64,000 nucleotides of DNA. Origin: Adiantum capillus-veneris. Taxonomy: Eukaryota; Streptophyta; Polypodiopsida; Polypodiales; Pteridaceae. Below are positions 23,100 to 35,331 of the stretch, in pieces. The stretch lies in the NCBI GenBank assembly GCA_014529385.2, contig CM043958.1:78542669-78606668 (forward strand), in the 5' to 3' direction. A program made the position numbers and the translations under genes. Position 1 is the first letter of the stretch. Every line of letters starts with the position of its first letter. The notes beneath the pieces were generated by a model. The model ran no database searches and had not been told where the DNA came from. It saw only the letters and a program-made list of their open reading frames with translations.

Positions 23100-24545
23100 T
23101 GGGTAGAATATTTACTTTGGATGTAAATGTGCTCGAGGTGAATGGTGCCATGTTTGTACAAGGTGCAGGAGTTGTTGCAGATATTGCGATATGGCACAAT
23201 CATATTGATGTAAGTTTGCAAAGGCTAAAGATGATGCAAACTAACGAGATGGTTGCAAATTTGCCACTTTTTAAAGTTACTAAAATGCAAAAAATGTATG
23301 AAGTTTGTCAGTTTGGAGAGGAGGCAAAGGCATCATTTCCTCATGGCAAGCATGTAAGAAGGAATGTGTTGGAATTAATACATACATATGTATGAGGTTG
23401 ACTGCATCTATTGGTGTATGTAAGTACTATGTGAGCTTCATTGATGATGATACGAGGAAGGTATGGAACTATTTCATGAAGCAAAAAAAGTGTTTGGATG
23501 TATTGCTTATTTGCATGTGTTGGATGAGCTTAGAAGTAATCTTGACCCAAAAGCAAAAAAATGTGTGTTTATTGGCTATTCCCTTGAGCAGCAATGGTAT
23601 AAATGTTACAATCTTATCATAGGAAAAGTCAAGGTGAGCAAAGATGTTGTATTTGATGAAATGGAAAGTTGATATGCTCATGTAAAGGATGATTTAGGGG
23701 TTGATGTAAGAGAGAATGTGGCTACAAAAAGTACAAGTGCACATTCACATGTTTTGCATGGGTCACAAGGGTCACCTATTGTAGGTCATGATGAGAATCC
23801 ATGGAGTGGTAGGTTACATGACAGAGTGAGTCTTGCTAACTCTTCAAATGTATCAAGAAAAGGAAAGGAAAACGTTGATGATGAGGAGTTTGGAATACCC
23901 TCTGTGAATAATCTGGGTGCAAGAAGGATGAAAGCATGTAATAAGACACTTAGAAGTGATCTTGGACCATCCAAACCCGAGAGAGTAAGAAAGGCTGTGC
24001 AGAGATTGACTTATGATAGTTATGTGGATCATCATTGTGCATATATGGCAAAGATTACATAGGAGGTAGAACCCACTTGTTTTGAGGATGTTGTTAAGGA
24101 TGAAAAATGGAGGAAAGATATGGATGAGGAGATGGATACCCTTGATGCAAATGAAACATGGGAGTTGGTGCCATTACCAGAGGGAAAAAAGACAATTGGA
24201 TGCAAATGGGTTTACAAATTAAGACACAATTCTGATGGAAGTGTGGGTAGGTGCAAATCAAAGCTTGCAGCCAAGGGTTATATACACATATGCATGATTG
24301 ATTATGAGGAAACATTCATACCTCTAGCCAAGATGGCTACTATTCATGTGTTTATTGTAGTGTCTACAATATTAGGATGGGTGTTGAAACAAATGGATGT
24401 AAAGATTGCCTTCTTGAATGGCAACTTAGATAAGATAGTCTTTATGGAGCAACCACAGGGTTATGTGAATATGCATCTATGTGACCTTGTATGCAGGTTA
24501 AAGAAAGAATTCTAGGGACTTAAGGAAGCACTTAGAGCTTGGTAA
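23100..24545 (+). pseudogene. copia integrase-RT fragment, plus strand
   Basis: A GAG-pre-integrase domain (IWHNHIDVSLQRLKMMQ, with an H..H..C..C zinc motif, about 23,190-23,370) is followed by the integrase start (YYVSFIDDDTRKVW, about 23,420). The integrase core is then missing: sequence jumps near 23,470 to the C-terminal VFGCIAYLHV and CVFIGYS. The linker follows, then RT from about 24,120 (ETWELVPLPEGKKTIGCKWVYK, D-V-K-I-A-F-L-N-G). It is cut at about 24,545 before the YVDD box. Stops sit near 23,672, 24,060 and 24,513. Confidence 0.85.
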
Positions 24546-24733
24546 GAGAGGATTTTCACGCTAAAGACTAGAGGCCAGGGTCTAGTCTGAGCCAAGCTCG
24601 AGGGTGCCTATATAAAGGGTAGAGGTTGGGAAGAGAGATGGGTTCAAGGCTTCCTCTGGTGTCACAGAGGTATTAGATCTAATTTGGGAAAAGCAATACG
24701 TGGATCTATTTTAGGAAAAGAGGGTGCATGAAT

Positions 24734-24775
<42 letters not shown>

Positions 24776-25589
24776 GATCTCGAGGAGGAAGGAGATCCAC
24801 GGGTAAGGCTGCTTAGAGGGAGGAGTGCCAGGTCAACCATGACAAAACCTTACAAGGATGGGCTAATCTTGATTGAGCCAACAAGGGGAGTAGCAGTTCA
24901 TGTCTCTACAACTCTCTTTTGACCTCTATATGCAGCATTGTCAACAAATTTTTCCTCTCTCACTACGCTCTACCCCCCATTGCCATTTACAGAGAGTATT
25001 TTTCTCACTTGGTTTCCCAAGGCAAGCCCACCTTGGGTACCCTTTTTAAAAAACAATCATCTTAGGGAGTGTGCTCACATCACACCCCCCCGTTCTCCTC
25101 TAAGCTCACAAGCAAAGCACAACAACTAAATTGTAGATGGTAAGCGAAGCTCGAGTTCGAGCTTTGGTATCAATGTTTTTTGCGAGGTTCAAGAATTTCC
25201 AGAAATTTCAGTAAATTATAGAAAATTCCAAGAATTTTTAAAGTTCAATTTATTTTTTCAGTGACAATTTTTTATTGAGTGATGGCATCAACCATGTTTT
25301 GTGCCACGCAACGGCAATTATTTTGATCAAAACCTTTTTTGCTATCTACAAACTAGGGGGGTTCACTATATAGAGATCTTGTATAGCACGTGCATTCAAG
25401 AGGTATTTATAAAACCTCCTGTTCGACATTTTTTGAGGTATATAGAGACCCCTTATGCACCACTTTTCTCAATAAAAATACCCTTCATGTATTAAAATTT
25501 TCACCTTTTCAATTAAAAATACCCTTCTGTATGCATATTTTTTGTAAGTTCATAAGAGAAATCAACCACTTCTGTTGAACTCATGTTCG
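24546..25589. other. non-coding, possible LTR remnant
   Basis: It contains CTATATAAAG at 24,610-24,619 and a (CT)19 tract. TTGGTATCAATG near 25,164 loosely recalls an initiator-Met primer site. No LTR ends or duplications could be fixed, and no coding sequence was recognised. Confidence 0.35.
24735..24772. repeat. (CT)19 microsatellite
   Basis: Uninterrupted CT run. Confidence 0.95.
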
Positions 25590-26688
25590 TGTTAGAAACG
25601 ATGCAGTAACCATTCTATTGGAGCATTTCTTCTACATGAGAGAAGGCCAATTGCATTTGAAAGCAAGAAACTTAATTCTGCACAGCAAAATTATTCTACT
25701 TATGTAAAGGAACTTTATGCCATAGTGTCTGCTTTGAAAACATGGCGACATTATTTGTATGGAGCTCAGTTTGAGCTTTTGTTTGACCATGAAAGTATAA
25801 AATGGTTTACACAACAAACAAATTTGAAGGGGCAAAAGGCTAGGTGGGTAGAGATTCTTCAAGAGTATGATGCAAAGCTTTGGTATCATAAAAGATGATA
25901 CAATGTGGTAGCTGATGCTCTTAGTCGTATGCCTGAGATCAACTCTCTTCCTTTCATTGAGGTTCAAAGTGAGTTTTTGGAATCTCTCAAGGGCAAATAG
26001 GAGCATGATGAAACATACTCCAAAGTGTGGAGCCATGAAAAAGTGAGGGATCCTTCTCACTCCAATGCTGGTAGTGTGTCTTTAACCTCCACACCAGTTC
26101 TCCTCTTTTGAGTGATGAGTTGCAGAGATAGAAGAATTTTTCCATAGATAATGGATACCTACTCCACAAGGGGAGAGTCTGTGTACCGATGGACGCGGAC
26201 ATTCGGTGTCAAATTCTTGATGAATGTCATGACAATCCTAGTGCATGGCACCCAAGCATAAAGAAAACTTATGCGCTCATACGATGATAGTTTTATAGGC
26301 CAAGTTTACACTGGTATATTCAAGACTATGCCTTGCCATTGCCAAAAATGTCAAGTGAACCTGAAAGCAGGAGGTCTCTTGCATCCATTGGAGACCATAA
26401 GGAAAATGGGAAAGTATCTCTATGTATTTCATTGTAGGTTTACCAACCACTAAACGAAGTCATGACTTGGTATGGGTGGTTGTAGATCGGCTGACTAAAT
26501 TTTGCAAGCTTATTCTAGCAAAGTCCATAAGTAAAACTCCAGAGTTAGCTTAGTTATTTGATGACAATTTGTACAAGTTGTATGGGGTTGCCCAATAATA
26601 TTGTGAGTGATCGTAACCCCAAATTTAACAATCGTTTTTAGAGGCCTATGTATGGTCTATATTTAGATGATTGGGTATACAACTCAAC
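25590..26688 (+). pseudogene. gypsy RNase H-integrase fragment
   Basis: The RNase H frame starts near 25,616 (GAFLLHERRPIAFESKKL), continues through KELYAIVSALKTWRHYLYG and FDHESIKW (T to F in the usual TDH motif) to YNVVADALSRM. One TGA lies near 25,897, where CGA is likely. Integrase follows from about 26,150: a His/Cys zinc-binding region (CHCQKCQ, about 26,335), GLLHPLET, then, across frames, VWVVVDRLTKF. It ends near 26,690 against a copia fragment. It is another gypsy family, unlike the chromoviruses here. Confidence 0.85.
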
Positions 26689-27621
26689 AAAGTGGGTTTA
26701 CAAACATAAGCAGTTGATGAGATTGATTGCTACAAGGCTAGACTTGTTGCAAAAGGTTATGCACAGCAAAAAGGTATTGACTATGAAGAGATTTTTTCTC
26801 CCACTTGTCGTATGATTACTGTTTGATTTCTATGTGCATTGGTAGCTCACTCTAGATGGAATGTACATCGATCAGACATTGTTATGGATTTCTTGAATGG
26901 TGACATATTTGAGGAAGTATATGGAATACAGCCTCTCGGTTCTGTTGAGAAAGGACAAGAAAAGAAAGTGTGAAAATGCAAGAAAGCTTTTTATGGGTTG
27001 AAGCAATCTCCTCATGCTTGGTATCTCCTTGTGCTTGATATGAGACATCTAACACTCGTTTAGTGAAACAAGGTAGTAGTCCAACTGAAAGCACTTTGTA
27101 TCTCAAACATGAGGGTGATGTATACCTCATCATCATTTTTATATTGATGATTTGTTGATTACTAGTTCAAATGAGACACACGTTGTTGAATCAAGGATAA
27201 ATTGAATGTTGTTTTTACGATGAAAGACTTGGGGCTTTGACATCATTACTTGGGCATAAATTAAGCAGTGTGATGGAGGTATTGCTTGTGTACAGGAAGA
27301 TACATAGACACATTACTATGTAAGTTTGGTCTTGAGGACTACAAACGTATTACTACTCCAATGGAAACAAGTTTGAAATTGAGTCTTCATGATGTTGAGC
27401 ATCTTGCAAATGTCACTCTTTATTACATTATTGTTGGATGCCTTATTTGCAATATGAGGCCAAATATTCAATTTGTTGTCTCACATGTCAGCAAATTTAT
27501 GCATAGCCCAAGGTGTAAGCATTGACATGTTGTTAAAAGAATCTTTTGCTACTTCAGTGGCACTTTAGTTTTTTGTGCTCACACAAAGCACATTGAGGTG
27601 ATTTATCATTATGTCAGGGAG
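26689..27621 (+). pseudogene. copia copy D, left part (RT-RNase H)
   Basis: Same family as copies A-C, heavily mutated. It shows [18 protein letters not shown] (about 26,735), FLNGDIFEEVYG, stops throughout, then IDTLLCKFGLEDYKRI (about 27,300). Near 27,570 it jumps from the RNase H middle to the C-terminal AHTKHIEV, losing the segment between. It is interrupted at 27,621 by the chromovirus and continues at 36,533. Confidence 0.88.
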
Positions 27622-29216
27622 TGTCATAATAATCAATATCTAATTCTCCTAAATGATTTTCTCATGTTAAACTGATCATTTAGTATGGGGAAGTGCCAAG
27701 GGAGAAAAAGCTAGAATATTGGTTAAGTTAGCAAACCGGCCACAGTAGGGATCCAAAGGAGGGAAAATAGAGATCCAAAGGGGGGCCATCTGCAAAAGAG
27801 CTATGTGCAACAATGGGCTTAAAAGACCTTAACGTTCAACCCATTAAGACTTCCAAAATGCTAAGGTTCCAAAACTCAAAGGCTGTGTCCAAAGGTCAAA
27901 TTTAGGGAAAATTGGATGCTTTGTGTGTGTCCCAAAAGTCTTTGTCAAGCCCTACATAGGAGGGGGCAAGCCCAAGAAGTAGGGGATGAGAGAGAAACTC
28001 ATACACACACACACAAGCTCCCTTTGTACACAAGGGGAAAGAGGGACACATGTCAGCTCCCTAGCCCAGATACCCACAAGGTGTACTCAAATCCTATTGG
28101 ATGGCCTTAGAGGTGGACCAATGAGAATTAGGCTAGAGTAAATCTAGTTTAATTAATTTAAAAACACTTAATAAAAGAACCAATAAAATTTAAGCTCTCT
28201 AGAAGACTATTGGACAGTCTCCCAAGGGGACCAATGAGCATTCAGCAGCCCAATGGCTTGCCTGATTCCTATTGGCCAGGAGGCAAAGGGGTCCAATAAG
28301 AGTTTAGTTGAATTATTAAATTACCTAGAAAGCTCTCACAAAAGGGGAAAGGGGGACACATGTCAGAAGGCTATCACTTATGCTGCTTAATTGTCATTGG
28401 CTAAGCCTGGGGAGGTCCAATAGGATGCTAGCATGTGTAATTAGCAAGGGGGGTCGACCAAGAGAGAGAGGGGGCTGATTTTTGCAAGGCATTATTGACA
28501 CACACACACTCACACTATCTCATGTGTGAAGTAAAGAAGACTCTCTCTCCTTCTCAAGCTTTAATGGAAAGCTTATCACCTACTCCAAGCTTGTGAGAAG
28601 GAAGGCCTACACCAACAAATCTTGGCTTTGTGATGCAAATCCAACCAAGATTCAAGCTTCAATGCATGCTCATCTCCACTACCATGCTAATTACTAAGCT
28701 AAGCTATGCTAATATGAGTGATTATGTGAGGAGATGTACATCTTTCTCGTAAGAATACTCCTTCTTCCTCTCAATCTACTCTCATACCCCGCTAGCTCTC
28801 ACCATCTTCAAAGGTGTGTGAGGTCATGGGTCTGAGACCGTGAGGGAATTGATGTTGTGTTTGATAAGTGTTTTGCGTAGTGCATGAAGTTTCCATCTTC
28901 ATTGCACTAGCTAGTATTGAAGGAACACAAGAAATTGTATTGTAAAATGTCTCTCTTGATGGGAGAAACCATAATACAAAGCCTTTTGGAGGGGGGACCG
29001 GCTCCATGCAAATCCGGTCCTCAACGGTTGTGAATTGCTTAATTTCTCTCTCTTTTGAAGTATTGTTCATTCTATCTAACTAGGTGTTATGCTTTTCATT
29101 GCTTTCTCCACCCAAGCACTCTTGTGATTATCATTAGGAATCTATTCTAATGAAATGCTCACTATGTTCATGCTATTTTCCGCTACACACAAGTTACTAG
29201 GCCATTAAATGTTACA
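27622..29216 (+). repeat. 5' LTR of the chromovirus
   Basis: 1,595 bp, TGTCATAATAATC...AATGTTACA. It contains an (AC)6 tract at 28,003-28,014 where the 3' LTR has (AC)20; this accounts for the full 28-bp length difference. Confidence 0.93.
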
Positions 29217-29217
29217 T

Positions 29218-29229
29218 TGGTATCAGAGC
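29218..29229 (+). other. primer-binding site, initiator-Met tRNA
   Basis: TGGTATCAGAGC, one base inside the 5' LTR end. It is the standard plant initiator-Met complement. Confidence 0.95.
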
Positions 29230-29625
29230 ACAAGGTTTCTCTTTTCTTGCTCAAGAAAGGAGGTCCTCAAGCTAGCTATAAATGGTTGGTACTATTAATT
29301 GCATGTGAGTAAGTAGAATAGGGATTTTTTAGCCTTGCAGTGCGCCTGCCTTTGTGTAGTTAACGGGGCATCATTGTCAAGAGCTATGGTCTTAATAGTG
29401 GAGTCCTATGGGGCTTGCCTACGGCTTATGAGCTATTAGAAGCTTGACAGGAGCCGGTGTTGTTTTAGTGTTGGACGACCCTCTCTTCTATTCCTTGCAA
29501 TTAGTGGTATTTGAGCCACGGGTACAGTAGCTTGAGTGCTTTTTCTAAAGGGGTAAAGAGGAGTAGCAACTAGGGCTTGAAGTGCCAAAGTACACCTAAA
29601 AAGTTTACATCTAAAAGTTGTTAGA

Positions 29626-31746
29626 ATGGCTGACAATAGTAAAGAGAGTGAAATTGATGTTGATAACTTTGATTTTGCTAATGAGCAAGCTACTAATGAT
29701 GCCCCGATGCTTGTTAACTATCTTGTTTCTAGACTTCAACAAGCCATGGGCAATCCATCCCTCCAAAGTGAAGTGCAACGGCAGCTTTCTGCTCATGGGA
29801 TTCTTCAAGCTCCCCACCATGATGAGAGAACACCTAGGAAGCCTCCTTGTGAGACTTCCAAAAGAGGTCTCTCTCCGATTCGGGAAGAAGAAGAGGATCC
29901 CTATGAAGGGCTCAAAAATTTGCTCCTTAATGATGTATCTCCTTCTCAAAGGAGAATTCAAGAGCCTCCACCGAAGGAATGAGAAAGAAGTGAGTCTCCC
30001 GCCACCTCGGCGGAGATGGCTCCACGAAGACGGCGGGCTAAACGCTCTCCATCACCTCCAATACGGAGAAGACCATCGCATACTTCTCGACATCATACTT
30101 CAAAGAGGGATGACAAAAAGCAAGAGGAGAAAAAGGCGAGAAAGAGGACGCCCTCTTCTCCATCTTCTTCATCCTCTTCCTCTTATGAAAGTGATGGTGA
30201 AGACAAAGAAGATCAAGGAAAGAAAAAGGCGAGAAAGAGGTCACCCTCTTCTCCATCTTCCTCAAATTCTTCATCTTCTGAAGAAAGTGATGGTGCAACC
30301 TTTGAACCATCAAAAAGAAGAGGCCATAGGAAATCCTATGCCACATGGAAGAGGTCGTCCAAGCTCAAGAAATTCAAAGAGGGAGGTAAGAGCATCTCTT
30401 TCCTTACCTATGATGGCACTTTTGGTGCTACGGACAAAGTCTTGGCCTTTCTCCAACAATTTGATGCGGTGTTCGGAGATGAGGGCTTCATGGAGTCCTC
30501 TAAGCTACGCCATGTAGCTATGCACTTTCAAAAGTCCGCCAGACAATGGTGGTCTAGCCTACGGGCCAACGATGAAGCTCCACAAACATGGAAAGCTTTC
30601 AGAGCTTCCATTATGAAGCAGTTTTTGGCCACCGATGCCAAAGACAAAGTACTCCCCGAATGGCGATGCTTGAAGCTCTCTCCCTATGAATCCATCCACA
30701 AATATGTAGACAAGTTTTGGGACCTACAACTCAAAGCCACTGTCTTCAAAAAGTTGGATTTTGGAGAGCAAAAGCAGCAATTTTTAACGGGCTTAACCGA
30801 AGAAATGGCGGAGTATGTCAACTCCCAAAGGTCACGGACCATATCGGCGGTAATACATCATATTGTGGTGGCCTCTCAAATCAATTTCCAAACAGGGGCT
30901 AAGAGGAATTCTAAGCCCCTTGAAAACAAGGGTTCCAATGAGCCTAAGGGGAAAGACAATGTCCAAAAGTCTCCTAAGGGCAACTCCAACAAAGCTAAAG
31001 AGAAGGGAGTTTATAAAGGCAAAAATAAACTCTCTCCTAAAGATCCTGAGCGTTATTGCAAGGATAATCGGTGTTTCAAGTGCGGTGAACAAGGGCATGC
31101 GAACCGCACTTGTCCCCAAAAGAACAAACGCCATGATCCTCCTAAAGCTACCTTGGTCGAAATCCAAGAGGAGGAAACTCACCACAAAGGATCTCCTCTA
31201 TGCCATGCTTGGGAAAAGGTAAGAGAACATGATGCTTTTATTCTCTTTGACCCCGGTTCTACTCACAATTTTATATCTATAGAGTTGGCCACCAAGATAG
31301 GCATACAAGCCTACGAGATGGGAGATGTCCTATCCGCAGACGGTGCTTTCAAGGGGCAAGAAGCTTCAGTCACTCCCTTAATCGGGAGATTGAGGCTCCA
31401 TGTCCAAAGCTATGTGGACAAAGAGGACTTCTTTATCTCTCCTCTCAAACATGAGGAATTAATCCTAGGGGCACCATGGTTTGATCACATGGTTGCCAAT
31501 GTTAAATTCCCTGAAAGGAGAATCTCCTTTAAGTTCAGGGAAAAAGATATGTATATAGATACTAAGGAAATGGGTAACCCTATACCCATTGTACATACAC
31601 AAGCTTTCAACAAGTCAATAAAGAGCTCTATTTTTGTGTACATGATTTTTGTTAGAGATTCTCAAAATGAACCTAATGTTTTAACAAAAGAAAATATACA
31701 CAATCAAAAGGAATTAGAGTTATCCAATTTTCTCAAGGGGTTTTAA
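29626..31746 (+). pseudogene. chromovirus gag and protease, one frame with stops
   Basis: Begins at ATG 29,626; TGA at 29,980-29,982 (CGA expected) interrupts it and the same frame continues to TAA 31,744-31,746. Numbering from ATG 30,016: an Arg/Ser-rich basic region with serine runs (1-110) and the gag core (about 120-270, with RQWWSSLRAN). A zinc knuckle CFKCGEQGHANRTC follows (353-366), then a retropepsin with D-P-G-S-T-H-N-F (D412). The usual second residue of the catalytic triad is S or T; here it is P. Gag packages RNA and protease matures the polyprotein. Pol follows in the same frame. Confidence 0.93.
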
Positions 31747-34560
31747 GATGTCTTTATTGACAACATCCCTTGTGAGCTACCTCCTAAACGAGGCAATGAT
31801 GACCATGCAATTGAACTTCTTCCAGGAAGTTCACCGCCTAACAAACCTCCTTATAGAGTTTCTCAAGCTCAACAAGAGGATATTATGCGCCAAGTGCATG
31901 AGTTAGTTGAGAAGGGCATGGTTAGGCCTAGCTCATCTCCATTTTGTTCTCCTGTGCTACTAGTGCAAAATAAAGACGGCACATATCGTATGCGTGTCGA
32001 CTATAGAGCACTAAATAGGATCACTATCAAAAATAGGTTTCCCATTCCACGGGTAGAAGACCTATTTGATAAGCTACAAGGCTCCACCTACTTCAATAGG
32101 ATTGACCTAAAAAGTGGCTATCATCAAATAAGGATAGTTGATCAAGACATTGTAAAGACCGCATTTCGCACTACGTTTGGTCTTTATGAATACATTATCA
32201 TGCCTTTTGGCTTGACCAATGCACCAGCCACATTCAACCGCTTGATGGAGAAGCTATTCAAGACTCACTGAACTTTTACTGGAGTGTTCTTTGATGATAT
32301 CATCATCTACTCTAATTCATTAGACAAAGACAAGCGACACCTCCAGGTAATATTTCAAGTTCTAAGAGAGAATAAACTTTATGTTAATCGAAAGAAAAGT
32401 GAATTTTTCTTACAAGAGATTCAGTATTTAGGTTACATTATCTCTCAAGATGGCATCCAAATGGATCCATAAAAGTTAGACGTAATAAAAAGATGGCCTA
32501 AACCAAGGAATCTTCATGAGTTAAGAAGCTTTATAGGTATGTGCGCATACTATAGATGCTTCATATAAAAGTTCTCACTAATAGCAGGACCATTACATGA
32601 CCTAACAAAGAAAAACGTTAGGTACACATGGTCTACCAAGGAGAACAATGCTTTTGAAAAGCTTAAAGAAAAGCTGTGCTTACACTACCGGATCTCTCAA
32701 AGCCATTTGAGGTGCAATGTGATGCTTGTGTTGATTGCCTTGGAGTTGTTTTGCTTCAAGAAGGGCACGCCATAGGCTATGAAAGTCGAAGGCTCGACCC
32801 TGTTGAGCAAGCTCTAGGCATATATGAAAAGGAACTCCTTGCAGTTCTACATGCCTTAGACTCGTGGAAGCACTATTTATTGGGGACTCCTTTCATTCTG
32901 CGAACGGATCACCAAAGTCTTAAGTACTTCATGACGCAGACCAAGCTCTCCGACAAACAAATGAGGTGGGCAAATTTCCTTTCGCAATTTCATTTTCATA
33001 TTGCTCACATTGCTGGCAAGCATAATCAAGTAGCCGATTCACTCTCAAGACGGCCGAGAGTGAATGCGGTTTCCATAGAAACTCACAATGATCTATCTTC
33101 TATGATAGATGAGTATGCTATTGATCCCAATTTTAGAGATGTGATTTCAGCCCTTGCACTAGGAAGAAAGAGGAACCATTTACTTTACAAGATGGTTATC
33201 TTCTCTACGGCAATAGACTATGCGTTACTAGCTCACTACGTGAGAAAGTAATGTATGAATCTCATGCTCCTCCTTATGCGGGGCATAGAGGGATTCAGTC
33301 TACCCTAAAGGGAATTGAAACATATTTCTATTGGCCTACCATGAAAGCGAACATACAAGAGTATGTTTCTAAATGTGTGGTATGCCAAAAGACAAAATTT
33401 GATAGAGGGAAGCAACCTGGATTGCTTCAACCCTTGCCAATCCCTAATTCACCATGGGAGAGCATATCCATGGATTTTATCTTTGGATTGCCTAATTCTA
33501 TCCATGGGAATACGGGAATATGGACGATAGTAGACAGGTTCAGTAAACAAGCTCATTTTATACCTGTCAAAAAGACTATCAAAACCCATCAAATGGCAAC
33601 CCTCTTCATTTCACAAATTTTCAAATACCATGGCTTGCCAATGTCCATAGTGTCAGATAGAGATCCTCGAATGACCAGTAATTTCTGGAAGGGTCTCTTT
33701 GAGAATTTAGGAACAAGGCTAAACTTCTCTTGGGCCTATCACCCGCAAACGGATGGCCGAAGTGAAATAGCTAACCTTACAATTCTCGATCTACTAAAAT
33801 CCTATGTAACGGAAGTAGATCAAAGTTCCCAATGGGAGAAGTACTTACCCTTAGTGGAGTATGCCTACAATAACACTATACATACTTCCACGGGAAAAGC
33901 ACCTTTTGAGGTAATTGAGGGAAGATCAAAAAGTCCCTTGCTACTTAAGGTACACGGGAAGATCTTCGTTTTTGCAGATGAGTATATCCGAGACCTACAA
34001 GAATCTTTCCAAAAGATTAGGATGTTATCTCTATCTCACAGCAAAGGCAAAAGGCTGCTGCTAACAAGCACAAAAGAGGCCAAGCCTTTAAAGAAAATGA
34101 TTGGGTCTTACTCAAATTTCCCAAGGCTCGATTAAGGTACACGACGGGCAAGAATCCTACGGGACACCAAAAGTACTATGCTAAGTTAGCAAAAAGGTAC
34201 TATGGTCCCTTCCAGATTCTTAGGCCAATCAATGAGATGGCCTATCAACTCAAGTTGCCCAACCATTGGCTCATACAGAATGCTTTTCATGTGAGCCTAC
34301 TAAAGCCTTACAAAGGAGAGCCACCTCAAGAACCAACTATTGAAGACCCACCGGAGATCGAGGACCAAGAAGAGGTGCTGTAGCTCGAGTCCATTCTTCG
34401 ACATGAAGACAAGGTACTAAGAGGCGGTAAGACTATCCGAAAATATCTTATTAAGTTTAAGAATTATCCTTTTGAAGATGCTAGAAGGATGCAATGCATA
34501 CAATTAAAGGATAACCTAAACCTTGTCAATGCTTACAATGCTTCCCAAGAGTAAGAAAAG
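31747..34560 (+). pseudogene. chromovirus RT-RNase H-integrase-chromodomain
   Basis: RT (31,885-32,660) has VQNKDGTYRMRVDYRALN, IDLKSGYHQIR, MPFGLTNAPATF and the catalytic F-F-D-D-I (about 32,284). Stops at 32,269 (TGA), 32,470 and about 32,567 (TAA) break it. A frameshift near 32,660 leads to RNase H (32,676-33,160: LRTDHQSLKYFM, ending VADSLSR). Another shift near 33,165 leads to integrase (33,251-34,020), with HAPPYAGH and CVVCQ zinc residues and SMDFIFGL, VSDRDPRM and GRSEIAN supplying D, D and E. A further shift near 34,020 leads to the C-terminal [11 protein letters not shown] region and a chromodomain-like LIKFKNYPFEDAR (about 34,450-34,490). TAG occurs at about 34,381. Confidence 0.93.
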
Positions 34561-34895
34561 GTACAAATTTTAAAAATGAACAAAGTTTTTGTTTGATAAG
34601 ACTCTCTTTTTCTTTATTGTGCACAAAAATGAAGTAGTATACATGCTTAGATCAAGTTTGCGGAGACGACGTCTCCCGAACACCAAGTAGAGCTTGTCAC
34701 TCTACTATGGAAGATTGATAGGACTAATGTGCAGACATGCTTGTGGCAGCCTCAGGCTCTCAAGCACCAAATGGACTAGTCATCCATTCTGGAACGATGT
34801 TGTAGGGTAACATAGGGATCCTCTACCCACTAAGAAAAAGGACTCATGAATATGCTTTATCTTCTCTACACCATAGTCGAGGATGACTATGATTT

Positions 34896-34909
34896 CAAGA
34901 GAGAGATAA
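34896..34909 (+). other. polypurine tract
   Basis: CAAGAGAGAGATAA directly before the 3' LTR; the related element has the same motif before 49,333. Confidence 0.85.
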
Positions 34910-35286
34910 TGTCATAATAATCAATATCTAATTCTCCTAAATTATTTTCTCATGTTAAATTGATCATTTAATATGGGGAAGTGCTAGGGGAGAAAAAGCT
35001 AGAATATTGGTTAAGTTAGCAGACCGGCCACAATAGGGATCCAAAGGAGGGCAAATAGGGATCCAAAGGGGGCCATCTGCAAAAGAGCTATGTGCAACGA
35101 TGGGCTTAAAAGACCTTAAGGTTCAGCCCATTAAGACTTCCAAAATGCTAAGGTTCCAAAATTCAAAGGTTGTGTCCAAAGGTCAACTTTAGGGAAAATT
35201 GGATGCTTTGTGTGTGTCCCAAAAGTCTTTGTCAAGCCCTACATAGGAGGGGGCGAGCCCAAGAAGTAGGGGATAAGAGAGAAACT

Positions 35287-35331
<45 letters not shown>

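Noticed and set aside
25164-25176. TTGGTATCAATG as an initiator-Met primer site
   Set aside because: Matches only eight bases, with no definable LTR end or internal coding region after it.
29618-30517. Open 299-codon plus-strand frame
   Set aside because: It overlaps the chromovirus gag in another frame; gag has clear domain motifs and this frame is only a basic, repetitive shadow.
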